NCBI GenBank assembly: GCA_013298545.1
Contig: JAAFIA010000006.1
Span: 24,500 to 88,499, forward strand
DNA from: Bacteroidota bacterium
Lineage (GTDB): Bacteria > Bacteroidota > Bacteroidia > Palsa-965
Direction of reading: 5' to 3'
DNA length: 64,000 nt
Within the stretch, counting starts at the first letter, position 1. Each line of letters opens with the position of its first letter. Shown in pieces: positions 34,432-42,816 of this stretch. Position numbers and translations under genes: made by a program. The notes under the pieces are model-generated. The model did no database searches and was not told the DNA's origin. It saw only the letters and a list, made by a program, of their open reading frames with translations.

Positions 34432-36438
34432 ATGACAACAAGCGAATTTCAACAACTTATTCTCGGCGGTATTCCCGATGAACTTCCAACGCTTCCGGCG
34501 TACGATCCCTCACTCAATCATGCTCCAAAACGAAAGGATATTTTATCTCCGTCTGAAAAAAAATTAGCCATTCGCAATGCCTTGCGTTACTTTCCGGCAA
34601 AACATCATGCCTTGCTTGCTAAAGAATTTGCAGCTGAATTGAAAACGTATGGACGCATTTACATGTATCGGTTACGTCCAGATTACCGCATGTATGCGCG
34701 ACCTATTCATGATTATCCGCATAAAAGCATTCAGGCCGCGGCTATCATGCACATGTTGAGCAATAACCTCGATCATGCGGTTGCGCAACATCCACACGAA
34801 TTGATTACGTATGGTGGAAATGGTGCGGTGTTTCAAAACTGGGCGCAGTATCGACTAACGATGAAATACCTTGCTGAAATGACCAATGAGCAAACGCTTG
34901 TTTTGTATTCTGGTCATCCGCTTGGTCTATTTCCTTCCCACGCCGATGCGCCGCGCGTTGTTGTTACCAATGGCATGATGATTCCGAATTATTCTAAACC
35001 CGACGACTGGGAAAAATTCAATGCGCTTGGTGTAACACAGTACGGACAAATGACTGCAGGTTCGTTCATGTACATTGGTCCACAAGGAATTGTTCACGGA
35101 ACAACCATTACAGTCATGAATGCGGCACGAAAAATTTCTGAATCGGAAGAAGGTCGTCGCGGAAAATTATTGGTTACCTGCGGACTTGGCGGAATGAGTG
35201 GCGCGCAGCCCAAAGCTGGAAAAATTGCTGGACTGGTTGCGGTTGTGGCCGAGATCAATCCGAAAGCAACCGAAACACGCCATTCGCAAAAATGGGTCGA
35301 TGAGGTTTATGCGTCCTTGGACGAATTGATTGCTCGCATCAAACAAGCACAAGCGGCGAAAGAGGCTGTGTCACTTGCTTATCAAGGCAATGTGGTGGAT
35401 TTGTGGGAACGCCTTGTGCATGAAAATATGATGGTTGATATGGGTACTGATCAATCGTCGTTGCATAATCCGTGGGCTGGTGGGTATTATCCGGTTGGAT
35501 TTACGCTTGACGAATCGAACCGGATGATGGCTGAAAATCCAGAACAGTTTAAAGCCGAAGTGCAAAAAACATTGTTGCGTCATGCGGCGGCGATCAATAC
35601 TTTGACAGCCAAAGGCATGTACTTTTTCGATTATGGCAACGCGTTTTTGCTTGAGGCTTCGCGGGCGGGTGCTGATATTTTGCGGCCAGACGGAACATTC
35701 AAATACGCTTCGTATGTACAAGATATTCTTGGCCCGATGTGTTTTGATTATGGCTTTGGGCCGTTTCGTTGGGTTTGTACATCGGGCGATGCCACAGATT
35801 TAGCAACGACAGATCAACTGGCCTTGGATGTGTTGATGGATATGTATCAAACGGCACCCGTTGAAATCAAACAGCAATTAAACGACAACATCACATGGAT
35901 TCGCGATGCGATGCAAAACAACTTGGTTGTGGGTTCGCAAGCGCGTATTTTGTATGCCGATAGTGAAGGACGCATTCGTATTGCTGAAGCGTTTAACAAA
36001 GCCATTCGCGAAGGAAAATTAAAAGCGCCTGTTGTATTGGGTCGCGATCATCATGACGTATCTGGAACAGATTCGCCGTATCGCGAAACATCAAATATCT
36101 ATGATGGTTCGCAATTTACAGCAGACATGGCGGTACAAAATTTTATTGGCGATGGATTCCGTGGCGCGACGTGGGTGTCGTTGCACAATGGCGGTGGCGT
36201 GGGTTGGGGCGAAGTCATCAATGGCGGATTTGGTCTCGTGCTCGATGGCACGGCTGATGCTGATCGTCGTTTGAAGAGCATGTTGTTTTGGGATGTCAAC
36301 AACGGTATTGCACGCCGCAGTTGGGCGCGCAACAAAGAAGCGCGCTTTGCCATTGAGCGCGAAATGAGCCGCGAACCGAATTTAAAAGTTACGCTTCCGA
36401 ATTTGGTGGATGAACGTTTATTGGAGGGATTGTTTTAG
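34432..36438 (+). CDS. hutU: urocanate hydratase (urocanase)
   Basis: 668 residues from the ATG at 34432. Another in-frame ATG at 34411 adds seven residues, but family members begin near MTTSEFQQLILGGIP. It converts urocanate to imidazolonepropionate in histidine breakdown, using tightly bound NAD+ as an electrophile. Motifs: LITYGGNGAVFQNW near 124, TAGSFMYIGPQGIVHGTT near 209, the NAD-binding TCGLGGMSGAQPKAGK near 250-265, and GFGPFRWVCTSGDATD near 442-457. Length and motifs are those of the Bacteroidota form. The other hut genes (hutH, hutI, hutG) are not in this window, so it is encoded apart from the pathway. Its last 63 bp recur at 37299-37361. Confidence 0.95.
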   Translation: MTTSEFQQLILGGIPDELPTLPAYDPSLNHAPKRKDILSPSEKKLAIRNALRYFPAKHHALLAKEFAAELKTYGRIYMYRLRPDYRMYARPIHDYPHKSIQAAAIMHMLSNNLDHAVAQHPHELITYGGNGAVFQNWAQYRLTMKYLAEMTNEQTLVLYSGHPLGLFPSHADAPRVVVTNGMMIPNYSKPDDWEKFNALGVTQYGQMTAGSFMYIGPQGIVHGTTITVMNAARKISESEEGRRGKLLVTCGLGGMSGAQPKAGKIAGLVAVVAEINPKATETRHSQKWVDEVYASLDELIARIKQAQAAKEAVSLAYQGNVVDLWERLVHENMMVDMGTDQSSLHNPWAGGYYPVGFTLDESNRMMAENPEQFKAEVQKTLLRHAAAINTLTAKGMYFFDYGNAFLLEASRAGADILRPDGTFKYASYVQDILGPMCFDYGFGPFRWVCTSGDATDLATTDQLALDVLMDMYQTAPVEIKQQLNDNITWIRDAMQNNLVVGSQARILYADSEGRIRIAEAFNKAIREGKLKAPVVLGRDHHDVSGTDSPYRETSNIYDGSQFTADMAVQNFIGDGFRGATWVSLHNGGGVGWGEVINGGFGLVLDGTADADRRLKSMLFWDVNNGIARRSWARNKEARFAIEREMSREPNLKVTLPNLVDERLLEGLF

Positions 36439-36452
36439 GGATAGTTGATGTA

Positions 36453-36493
36453 TCAAATAAAACGCCTTCGATTCTCGAAGGCGTTTTATTTGA
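36453..36493. terminator. long perfect bidirectional terminator
   Basis: A 19-bp perfect stem with a TTC loop (36472-36474): the left arm runs 36453-36471 and the right arm 36475-36493, with ACGCCTTCGA at its base near the loop. A and T runs lie on either side, fitting the convergent hutU and lipoprotein genes. Confidence 0.9.
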
Positions 36494-36508
36494 GTGATTT
36501 ATTTTAAT

Positions 36509-37246
36509 CTAAAGCCATTCAAATCCTGCTATTTTAATGGTATCACAACCTGTTTTTTCAATCAAACTTGATCTTATCTCCTTCTGAACATTCACTTTCA
36601 GATCATCGTATAAAGTACCCATTGCGCCCAATTCATTAGGCCCTTTTGAATAGCTTAAAGTGGGAGTCGATTGGGCCAAAAAACGATAGGAGCATACTAT
36701 TTTTTTTGTTTCATAATTGACGATTGACAATCTTGCTAAAACATATCCCGCTTCAAACTCATTAGTATTTGCTTGAATCTCAGGTAGTGCTGAAGATATA
36801 GACTGAACAAAAACAACATAAGGACTATTGATTTTTTTATTGTACTCAAGCCATTGACCTAAATAAGACATAGAAAAAAGATCATCGCCATAGTAACCTG
36901 GGGAATTGAATTTATCAGCAGCATATCCTTCAATCAAACGATCCAATGCATCAACGGGAGTCGTCGAATCCTTTTTGGGTTCAATGATTTTATACAATGT
37001 AAATGACAGTTTCTTTGGGTGTAAGTCTTTTATTTCGCAGATGCTATCATTCCATCCCGTAGTGTCCTTCTTAAGTAATTCGAGCAATTCCATAATTGTA
37101 ACTTTATGTTCAAAAGCTATTTTCGAATACATTGAATCTGCAGCTAATTGCTTTTTACCAAGAGCCTCATCCTCTGCTGTGTATGAATTACAGGCACTAA
37201 AAAAAATAAGGAGAAAAGGGATAGTTGAGTATAAAATACGTTTCAT
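36509..37246 (-). CDS. lipoprotein, paralogue A of a four-gene family
   Basis: 245 residues. A lipoprotein signal (FFSAC, Cys19) is followed by a helical stretch and a conserved core shared with the next three genes: NSPYVVFVQSISSALPEI, FEAGYVLARLSIVNYETKK, CSYRFLAQSTPTLSY, and the end IRSSLIEKTGCDTIKIAGFE. The family is unknown to me. It is likely held on the outer membrane, and two to four Cys could form disulfides. It has its own terminator (36453-36493) and stands apart from the D-C-B set because of the terminator at 37362 and the hutU-tail copy at 37299. Confidence 0.78.
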   Translation of the reverse strand: MKRILYSTIPFLLIFFSACNSYTAEDEALGKKQLAADSMYSKIAFEHKVTIMELLELLKKDTTGWNDSICEIKDLHPKKLSFTLYKIIEPKKDSTTPVDALDRLIEGYAADKFNSPGYYGDDLFSMSYLGQWLEYNKKINSPYVVFVQSISSALPEIQANTNEFEAGYVLARLSIVNYETKKIVCSYRFLAQSTPTLSYSKGPNELGAMGTLYDDLKVNVQKEIRSSLIEKTGCDTIKIAGFEWL

Positions 37247-37298
37247 GTAATCTTTGGGTTTTTAAGATTTATAAAGATAACAAAATAGCATCAAACAT

Positions 37299-37361
37299 AA
37301 TTTGGTGGATGAAAGTTTGTTGGAGAATTTATTTTAAAAGTAGTTGATAGATCAAATAAAA
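37299..37361 (+). pseudogene. decayed copy of the hutU 3' end
   Basis: This 63-bp stretch aligns without gaps to 36400-36462, the end of hutU. Read in the same frame it gives NLVDESLLENLF then TAA, while hutU ends NLVDERLLEGLF then TAG. The similarity continues past the stop through AGTTGATNNATCAAATAAAA. It lies between lipoproteins A and B, at the position hutU has relative to A, so it marks a tandem duplication of [hutU tail, terminator, lipoprotein]. It has no start and is not a gene. Confidence 0.85.
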
Positions 37362-37391
37362 AAATTCTTCACTTAGGATGAAGGATTTTTT
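37362..37391 (-). terminator. Rho-independent terminator of the D-C-B lipoprotein operon
   Basis: AAATTCTTCA pairs with TGAAGGATTT (one G-U pair) over CTTAGGA. On the minus strand it lies just after lipoprotein B and is followed by a T tract. Confidence 0.75.
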
Positions 37392-37392
37392 G

Positions 37393-38154
37393 TTATTGTA
37401 GTCTATTAAATTCATCAAGTCTATCGCATCCGGCAATTTTTATATCCGATACACCTGTTATGGATACAAGTTGAGCGCGGATTTCTTTTCCAATATTAGC
37501 AATCAAATCCTTTGATAATTTATATTCTGCCCCTTCATAGTAGTTATTACTATTATAAGTATAGCTAACCGTATCGCTCGATTGCGCGTATAGATCAAAT
37601 GCACACATTCGCTGGCCTGTCTCATAATTCATAACCAGTGCTCTGCCCGTAAAATATCCTGCCTTAAAACCACCTCTACTTCTGTCCTGTTTGGGCATGG
37701 CCGCATCGTAGGTCTGTATAAAAATGATATAAGGGCTTTTATTATGCTTATTAATATCAACCCATCCTCCTAATTCCCTCAACCCATCAGCCCAAGCTTT
37801 ATTATACCCAATGGTACTTATGTCTCGAATGTTTTGTAACACATCCAATTGGCTAGCCGGATTAGAAACAGAGCCCATGTATTCCGGCTTGCTTTTAAAT
37901 TCTAAAATATAATAAACCATAAACGAAAGTTGACTGCGCGAAGAATCACTGATTCGACACAATGTATCATCCCATAATATTGAATCATTTCGCACAAGCT
38001 CTAGCAATGGTTTAATTTTCGCTTTATGTCTTTCAGCCGCAATAACACACATCGAATCAAAAAAATTTTTCTTTTTTACATAATTATCGTGCTCGTCCGA
38101 AGAACAAGAAATAAGAATAATAGCAGCCAAAAGTGTGTAAAGAAAACTTCTCAT
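37393..38154 (-). CDS. lipoprotein, paralogue B
   Basis: 253 residues, lipobox LISC (Cys17). It has the shared family core: KSPYIIFIQTYDAAMPKQ, FKAGYFTGRALVMNYETG, CAFDLYAQSSDTVSYTY and the end SITGVSDIKIAGCDRL. Compared with C and D it has TGV where TGC is usual, so it has lost one of the conserved Cys, and gained one in AGCD. It is the last gene of the D-C-B set, 29 bp after C. Likely on the outer membrane; the function is unknown. Confidence 0.78.
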   Translation of the reverse strand: MRSFLYTLLAAIILISCSSDEHDNYVKKKNFFDSMCVIAAERHKAKIKPLLELVRNDSILWDDTLCRISDSSRSQLSFMVYYILEFKSKPEYMGSVSNPASQLDVLQNIRDISTIGYNKAWADGLRELGGWVDINKHNKSPYIIFIQTYDAAMPKQDRSRGGFKAGYFTGRALVMNYETGQRMCAFDLYAQSSDTVSYTYNSNNYYEGAEYKLSKDLIANIGKEIRAQLVSITGVSDIKIAGCDRLDEFNRLQ

Positions 38155-38183
38155 TGTGGCAAAAGGGTTAACGTATTATGCCT

Positions 38184-38924
38184 TTATTCATACAAACCAT
38201 CAAACCCTGCAATCATAATCTCGGGGCAACCTGTTTTAATTTTGATGCGGCTACGAATTTCAGCTTTAATATTCGTCATCATATCTTGTTGCAACTTGTA
38301 GGTTGCGTCTGTGCCATAAGTTCCTCCCGTGCGGTATTCAACCGTTTCGCTCGACTCGGCGAAAATACCAAATGAGCATACGGGCTGTTTCGTTTCATAA
38401 TTCAAAATATAGGCGCGGCCAATAAAATAACCTGCGTCAAACGAAGCTTTGTCTTCGCTCATTTTCGGCATGGCGGAAGCCAATGTTTGAACAAAAATGA
38501 TGTATGGGCTATTGTTCTTCTTGTTGTAACTGACCCAACGTCCCAATTCCGCTCTAGAATAAGTATCATCCGAAATATACCCTGGTGTTGTCAATTCACG
38601 CATGCTTGACACTTCCAAAATTTTATCGAGTGCATCATCCGTATCGGTGGAATTCGTATCTAGATCAATCATATTAAAAATCGTAAACGAAAGTTTCAGC
38701 GGACTTTTAGTAGTGAAATCGCACACTGTATCCTCCCAAATGGTAGAATCGGTATTAACGAGATCATTGAGTTCCAAAATTAGGGCTTGATGCTCTGTGC
38801 CAATTTTTGAATGGAGTGAATCCTTCTTCGCTTGTTCTTTAAAATAGGCATCTGCTTCGGAATTCGAAGAAGAGCAGGAAGCAAGAAGCAGGAGGACGAA
38901 ACCAGATAGGATTAGGTTTTTCAT
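38184..38924 (-). CDS. lipoprotein, paralogue C
   Basis: 246 residues, lipobox LLASC (Cys17). The shared core is very clear: NSPYIIFVQTLASAMPKM, FDAGYFIGRAYILNYETKQ, CSFGIFAESSETVEYRTGG and IKTGCPEIMIAGFDGLYE. A central VNTDSTIWEDTVCDFTTKS segment has an acidic-Cys pattern that recurs in A, B and D. It lies 18 bp after D and 29 bp before B. Unknown function. Confidence 0.8.
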   Translation of the reverse strand: MKNLILSGFVLLLLASCSSSNSEADAYFKEQAKKDSLHSKIGTEHQALILELNDLVNTDSTIWEDTVCDFTTKSPLKLSFTIFNMIDLDTNSTDTDDALDKILEVSSMRELTTPGYISDDTYSRAELGRWVSYNKKNNSPYIIFVQTLASAMPKMSEDKASFDAGYFIGRAYILNYETKQPVCSFGIFAESSETVEYRTGGTYGTDATYKLQQDMMTNIKAEIRSRIKIKTGCPEIMIAGFDGLYE

Positions 38925-38942
38925 TGTTGTGGGATTATGATG

Positions 38943-39674
38943 TTAGTATAACGTAATGGCATCAATGCCACGTAAAATAACTTTTGAACAACCTGTCCTC
39001 TTTTTGAGTTCCTCGCGAAGAGTGTTTTCAAAATTATCTTTCATGTCTTTTTCTAATTTCCCTGCGGCATTAGAACCGAGTATTTTTCGTTTTTTAAACT
39101 CGACTGTTTCGCTCGACTCGGCCCAGAAAGGAAATGCACAAATTATTTTTTTGGCATCATAATCAAAGACATAAACCATACCTGTAAAATAACCCGCTTC
39201 AAACGAAGATTCGTCTTTGGCAAGCACGGGCATTTGTGCTTCTAGTTCTTCGATAACGAGCAAATAAGGACTAGCAAGTTCTTTGTTTTTACGAATGCTT
39301 TTTCCAATATCGGATTCGCTAAACGCGAGAGACTCGCTTCCGACAAAGGAATATCCCGTCGTGTTGATCCACGACCATTGCCCAGCATTGGTGTACAAAG
39401 AATCAGATTCATGAAAAAACAAACGTGATTCGATGACGTTGAAGGCTATGCGTTCTTTTTTTGCTCCGCTCCAATTGCAAAGGGTATCGTAATCGCCAAC
39501 GGTATCGTTGATCATTTGCTGGGCCAATTCATCGAGCACCTTGAGGTGTTGACGGCCAGCCACTTTATCGAGCGAGTCTTGTTGTGCTGATTTTGCTTTG
39601 TCTTCGGGCGACTGCGGGAGGAAGCAAGATGCGAGTGAAATAGAAATAGCGAGAGGAAGTAGAAAAAATTTCAT
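38943..39674 (-). CDS. lipoprotein, paralogue D
   Basis: 243 residues from the ATG at 39674 (a longer frame to 39722 lacks a signal and runs past the promoter). Lipobox SLASC (Cys17). It is the most divergent copy: ASPYLLVIEELEAQMPVL, FEAGYFTGMVYVFDYDAKK, CAFPFWAESSETVEFKKRK and KRTGCSKVILRGIDAITLY. It is the first gene of the D-C-B operon, with a TATATTTG promoter. Unknown function. Confidence 0.8.
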   Translation of the reverse strand: MKFFLLPLAISISLASCFLPQSPEDKAKSAQQDSLDKVAGRQHLKVLDELAQQMINDTVGDYDTLCNWSGAKKERIAFNVIESRLFFHESDSLYTNAGQWSWINTTGYSFVGSESLAFSESDIGKSIRKNKELASPYLLVIEELEAQMPVLAKDESSFEAGYFTGMVYVFDYDAKKIICAFPFWAESSETVEFKKRKILGSNAAGKLEKDMKDNFENTLREELKKRTGCSKVILRGIDAITLY

Positions 39675-39705
39675 GATTAGGGGTGGATTGAAGGATTGTA
39701 GGTCG

Positions 39706-39713
39706 CAAATATA
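39706..39713 (-). promoter_or_regulatory. -7 element TATATTTG for the D-C-B lipoprotein operon
   Basis: Exact TAnnTTTG match on the minus strand, 31 bp before the ATG at 39674. Confidence 0.55.
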
Positions 39714-39808
39714 AACGATCAATTCATTTGGCAGCTAGTGTCTATGCATTTAAATTACGTTCTGGATTAAGTTTTTAAAATTGCGCTCCGTCAATATTAA
39801 TTCTGACT

Positions 39809-39816
39809 TATCTTTG
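39809..39816 (+). promoter_or_regulatory. -7 element TATCTTTG next to the kinase start codon
   Basis: Exact TAnnTTTG match ending 5 nt before the ATG at 39822, suggesting a leaderless transcript. Confidence 0.6.
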
Positions 39817-39821
39817 AAGTC

Positions 39822-40865
39822 ATGAATAACCTCTCGCCCACCCGCATCGCGCTTCGCGCGTCCCTCCTCACGGGAATGATGGTTTTTGGATTGATTGCTT
39901 TATTTTCTAAGTTGAGTGGAAAAGTTGACTGGATAACCGCTTCTGTTGTATCGCTGATTGCTGCGGGATTTGTTTTCTATCTTTTTCAATACTTGATCCG
40001 AAATTTTATTTCGAACCGCATTCAAGGTGTTTACAAAGCCATTCACAACCTCAAATTGCGCGAAGGAGAAGAAGTTCGTTTACCCGGCGATCCCGATGAT
40101 TTGATTGTTCAACTCAACCGCGAAGTGAGCGATTGGGCAAAAAATCGAGCCAATGAAATTGAAGACCTGAAAAAACTCGAAACATATCGACGTGAGTTCT
40201 TAGGCAATGTTTCGCATGAACTGAAAACACCGATCTTCAACATCCAAGGTTATCTCGAAACCTTGCTCGATGGCGGATTGGAAGACCCGAACATCAATCG
40301 CAATTATTTACAACGAGCCGAAAAAAGCGTGGAACGCATGATTGCAATCATTGGCGACCTCGAAGCCATCTCGCGGCTAGAATCGGGCGAATTGGAAATT
40401 GACCCAACCCGTTTCGATATTGTTCAGCTTGTACGCGATGTGTTTGAAGCGCAAGAAATAAAAGCTGCTGGAAAAAACATCAGTCTGCGTTTCAAAGAAA
40501 ACTACAAACCCATCGAAGTATTTGCCGATAAAGAACGTATTCGTCAAGTGATTACCAATCTCGTTGTTAATTCCATCAAATACGGGAAAGAGAATGGCGA
40601 ATCGGAAGCACGTTTCTACGACATGCGCGATCAGATTATGGTGGAATTGTCTGACAATGGTATTGGCATTGGAAAAGAACATTTGCCCCGTCTATTTGAA
40701 CGTTTCTATCGTGTTGACAAAGGCCGTTCCCGCGATCAAGGTGGCACAGGACTTGGTCTAGCCATAGTTAAGCACATTCTTGAAGCACACGAACAAGGCA
40801 TCAATGTGCGCAGCAGCGAAGGCATTGGTACTGCATTTTCGTTTACATTACAAAAAAATCGGTGA
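39822..40865 (+). CDS. PhoR-like sensor histidine kinase without periplasmic sensor
   Basis: 347 residues. Two membrane segments (about 12-31 and 38-58) with only a few residues between, so there is no external sensing domain. A linker region leads into HisKA with the H-box FLGNVSHELKTPI (H132), then an ATPase domain: N-box TNLVVNSIKYG, G1 DNGIGIG, and GGTGLGLAIV. The sequence around QGYLETLLDGGLEDP is that of the Bacteroidota PhoR-type kinases that usually pair with a PhoB-like regulator. Here no regulator is adjacent; the intact one at 20729 is the obvious candidate. Signal reception by a partner protein (such as the phosphate transporter complex) would fit a kinase without an outer sensor. 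Pairing is inference. Confidence 0.9.
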   Translation: MNNLSPTRIALRASLLTGMMVFGLIALFSKLSGKVDWITASVVSLIAAGFVFYLFQYLIRNFISNRIQGVYKAIHNLKLREGEEVRLPGDPDDLIVQLNREVSDWAKNRANEIEDLKKLETYRREFLGNVSHELKTPIFNIQGYLETLLDGGLEDPNINRNYLQRAEKSVERMIAIIGDLEAISRLESGELEIDPTRFDIVQLVRDVFEAQEIKAAGKNISLRFKENYKPIEVFADKERIRQVITNLVVNSIKYGKENGESEARFYDMRDQIMVELSDNGIGIGKEHLPRLFERFYRVDKGRSRDQGGTGLGLAIVKHILEAHEQGINVRSSEGIGTAFSFTLQKNR

Positions 40866-40911
40866 TCTGATATTTGGTCAACTTCAGCGTAATTTTTGCA
40901 AAACCTGCTGT

Positions 40912-40919
40912 TAACTTTG
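40912..40919 (+). promoter_or_regulatory. -7 element TAACTTTG for the M43 protease gene
   Basis: Exact TAnnTTTG match, 20 bp before the ATG at 40940. Confidence 0.55.
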
Positions 40920-40939
40920 TCATTCAAAATCGTTTTATC

Positions 40940-42229
40940 ATGAAGAAAATCATACTTGCATTTGCAACATGCTTTTGTGCAGCAACAAGTTTTGCACAAC
41001 AACCTGAAAAATGCGCTACAATGCCGGTGTACGAACAACACCGCCAAGATCCGGCAACACAGCAACGCATGAACATGGCGCAAGCAGCGGCGCGCAACTG
41101 GCATCAAAATCATGCCGGAAACATCACCCGCTCGAGCGGCTCGGCGTTAATTACCATTCCGGTTGTTGTGCATGTGTTGTATAAAGATGCTTCACAAAAT
41201 ATCAGCGATCAACAAATTCAATCGCAAATTGCCGTTTTGAATCAAGATTACCGCCGCTTAAATGCTGACACGAGCAATACCGTTTCTATTTTCGATACCA
41301 TTGCTGCAGATGCACAGATTGAATTTTGCTTGGCTGGTCTTGATCCGCAAGGCAATCCCACCAATGGCATCACACGCACCTCAACTGCAGGTGGCCAATT
41401 TCTCGGCTATTTCTCGCCTTTCTTCGAAGATGCAAAATACGATTCGCTTGGCGGCAAAAATGCTTGGCCAACGGATCAATACTTGAATATCTGGGTGTGC
41501 GAACTTTTCCCTGGTCTGCTCGGTTATGCACAATTCCCTGGCGATGCGGCTGCAAGTGATGGCGTAGTGGTTACCTATACTGCTTTCGGTACAATGGGAA
41601 CGGTAACGGCACCAAGTACGCTTGGACGCACAACAACACATGAGGTTGGTCACTGGTTAGGATTATATCATATTTGGGGCGACGATAACGATTGCACAAC
41701 AGGTAGCGATTCGGTTTATGATACGCCGAATGCAACGAGTGCTTCGCAAAGCGATTGCCAAGTTGCACGGAACTCATGCAGCAACGAAGATCCGTGGTGG
41801 GGAAGTATTGACCCAACAGACAACGTGCAGAACTACATGGATTATTCCAACGATTCGTGTATGAACATGTTTACGCTTGGACAGAAAGCGCGCATGTTGT
41901 CTTTCCTATACGGCGATCCTCGTCGCTTGGCTTTGTTTACATCGCCTGCGGGTTGCGCGGCGGTGGGTGTTCAAGAGCCGTTTAGTTACGATCGTTATTT
42001 TTCGCTTTATCCCAATCCGAGCAATGGACAGATCACTGTAAGTTATTTCGGCACCTGGAATAGCGCGATGCAGGTTGAAGTGATTGATGCCACTGGGCGC
42101 ATTGCACAAACGTATCAGGCAAACGCTTACAATTACACACTCGATTTGAGTGGCCTAGCAAAAGGAATTTATACACTTCGTTTTATTGGCGAAGGCGGTG
42201 CTGCGGCAAAGCGTGTTGTGATTCAGTAA
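40940..42229 (+). CDS. secreted M43-family zinc metalloprotease with T9SS sorting domain
   Basis: 429 residues from the ATG at 40940. A signal peptide (about 1-21) and a short propeptide come first. The zinc motif is HEVGHWLGLYH (H234, E235, H238, H244), and the Met-turn is in VQNYMDYSNDSC. Several Cys around CTTGSD and DSCMNM fit the disulfides of the M43B pappalysin/cytophagalysin group. The final 75 residues are a type A T9SS sorting domain (SLYPNPSNGQITVSY). The protease would be released or held at the surface and degrade proteins for nutrition. Promoter and terminator frame it as a single gene. Confidence 0.92.
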   Translation: MKKIILAFATCFCAATSFAQQPEKCATMPVYEQHRQDPATQQRMNMAQAAARNWHQNHAGNITRSSGSALITIPVVVHVLYKDASQNISDQQIQSQIAVLNQDYRRLNADTSNTVSIFDTIAADAQIEFCLAGLDPQGNPTNGITRTSTAGGQFLGYFSPFFEDAKYDSLGGKNAWPTDQYLNIWVCELFPGLLGYAQFPGDAAASDGVVVTYTAFGTMGTVTAPSTLGRTTTHEVGHWLGLYHIWGDDNDCTTGSDSVYDTPNATSASQSDCQVARNSCSNEDPWWGSIDPTDNVQNYMDYSNDSCMNMFTLGQKARMLSFLYGDPRRLALFTSPAGCAAVGVQEPFSYDRYFSLYPNPSNGQITVSYFGTWNSAMQVEVIDATGRIAQTYQANAYNYTLDLSGLAKGIYTLRFIGEGGAAAKRVVIQ

Positions 42230-42243
42230 AAAAATTCGAATAC

Positions 42244-42282
42244 AAAAAAAGAGGATCGGGCATAAACCTGATCCTCTTTTTT
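42244..42282 (+). terminator. Rho-independent terminator
   Basis: GAGGATCGGG pairs with CCTGATCCTC (one mismatch-like G-T) over CATAAA, with a preceding A run and a following T run. It ends the protease gene. Confidence 0.85.
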
Positions 42283-42434
42283 ATTTGTTTTATCAACTAG
42301 TTTTCATTGGGTGATAGGAAACAAATTTCGTAATTCCTAAAATCATTTATTTGAAAATTGTTTTTGAGGGTTGTGGGCAAACATTGTGTACGATTCGCCT
42401 GCGGCGGTTGGGGTTTGGAAATGGAATTTTTTCT

Positions 42435-42464
42435 TTACTTTCTTTGCTTGCCCAAAGAAAGTAA
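42435..42464. repeat. 12-bp inverted repeat with 6-nt loop
   Basis: TTACTTTCTTTG and CAAAGAAAGTAA, perfect complements with CTTGCC between them. The surrounding CTTTCTTTG/CAAAGAAAG pattern is the kind of dispersed intergenic repeat found in many bacterial genomes. It would form a stable stem in RNA or DNA. Confidence 0.6.
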
Positions 42465-42488
42465 CAAAGAAAAGGCACCACGAAAACC

Positions 42489-42549
42489 AACCGACAATAA
42501 AAAATGGCCTGACGATAGGAGCCGGTTAGCCATTTTTTAAATGTCGGTT
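42489..42549. repeat. 61-bp imperfect inverted repeat, terminator-like hairpin
   Basis: Outer arms AACCGACA and TGTCGGTT, inner arms AAAAAATGGC and GCCATTTTTT, with a CTGACGATAGGAGCCGGTTA loop. It could act as a bidirectional terminator between the M43 protease and trmB, or be the end of a dispersed repeat element together with the preceding inverted repeat. Confidence 0.6.
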
Positions 42550-42691
42550 CGCACTTTTCGCGGCCGTCTTCCCGCGGATTTTCTTGACCTGCTTGATAGT
42601 ATTCTCCGACGTTGTCAGTGGAGGGTTTATGGGTGATGCTTGGGAATATTTTTTATTGTACTTATCAAATTAGTGCTGCTCGAATTTTTAA

Positions 42692-42816
42692 TTCACCAAT
42701 TGCGCGTTGGGTTTTATGCGCTGGCAATTACTTCACTAACTCACCGATTGCGCGTTGGGTTTTGTGCGAAAGCAATTATTCAACAATTCGCCAATTGCGC
42801 GTAGGCCTGTGCGCAG
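42692..42816. repeat. imperfect tandem repeat of about 48 bp
   Basis: The core CACCRATTGCGCGTTGGG recurs: ATTGCGCG begins at 42699, 42747 and 42794, with spacing 48 and 47 bp. The third copy is diverged and short. A partial match (CGCGTTGGGTTTT) is also found at about 42863, inside the 3' end of trmB, so one copy of the unit may derive from that gene. Confidence 0.65.

Larger units (their letters stand above)
42283..42816. other. 534-bp non-coding, repeat-rich region between the M43 protease and trmB
   Basis: No frame here looks like a gene. It holds three repeat structures in order: a 12-bp perfect inverted repeat at 42435-42464, a 61-bp imperfect inverted repeat at 42489-42549, and about 2.6 copies of an imperfect 48-bp tandem repeat at 42692-42816, listed separately. 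The rest has no visible signal. Confidence 0.7.

Noticed and set aside
36443..37361. Short repeats as ends of an insertion sequence
   Set aside because: No transposase and no target-site duplication. The pattern is explained by duplication of the hutU tail.
42358..42540. 60-residue frame with LCLPKESNKEKAPRK
   Set aside because: It translates a dispersed inverted repeat. This phrase is known as a spurious frame from repeat DNA, and there is no promoter or conserved start.
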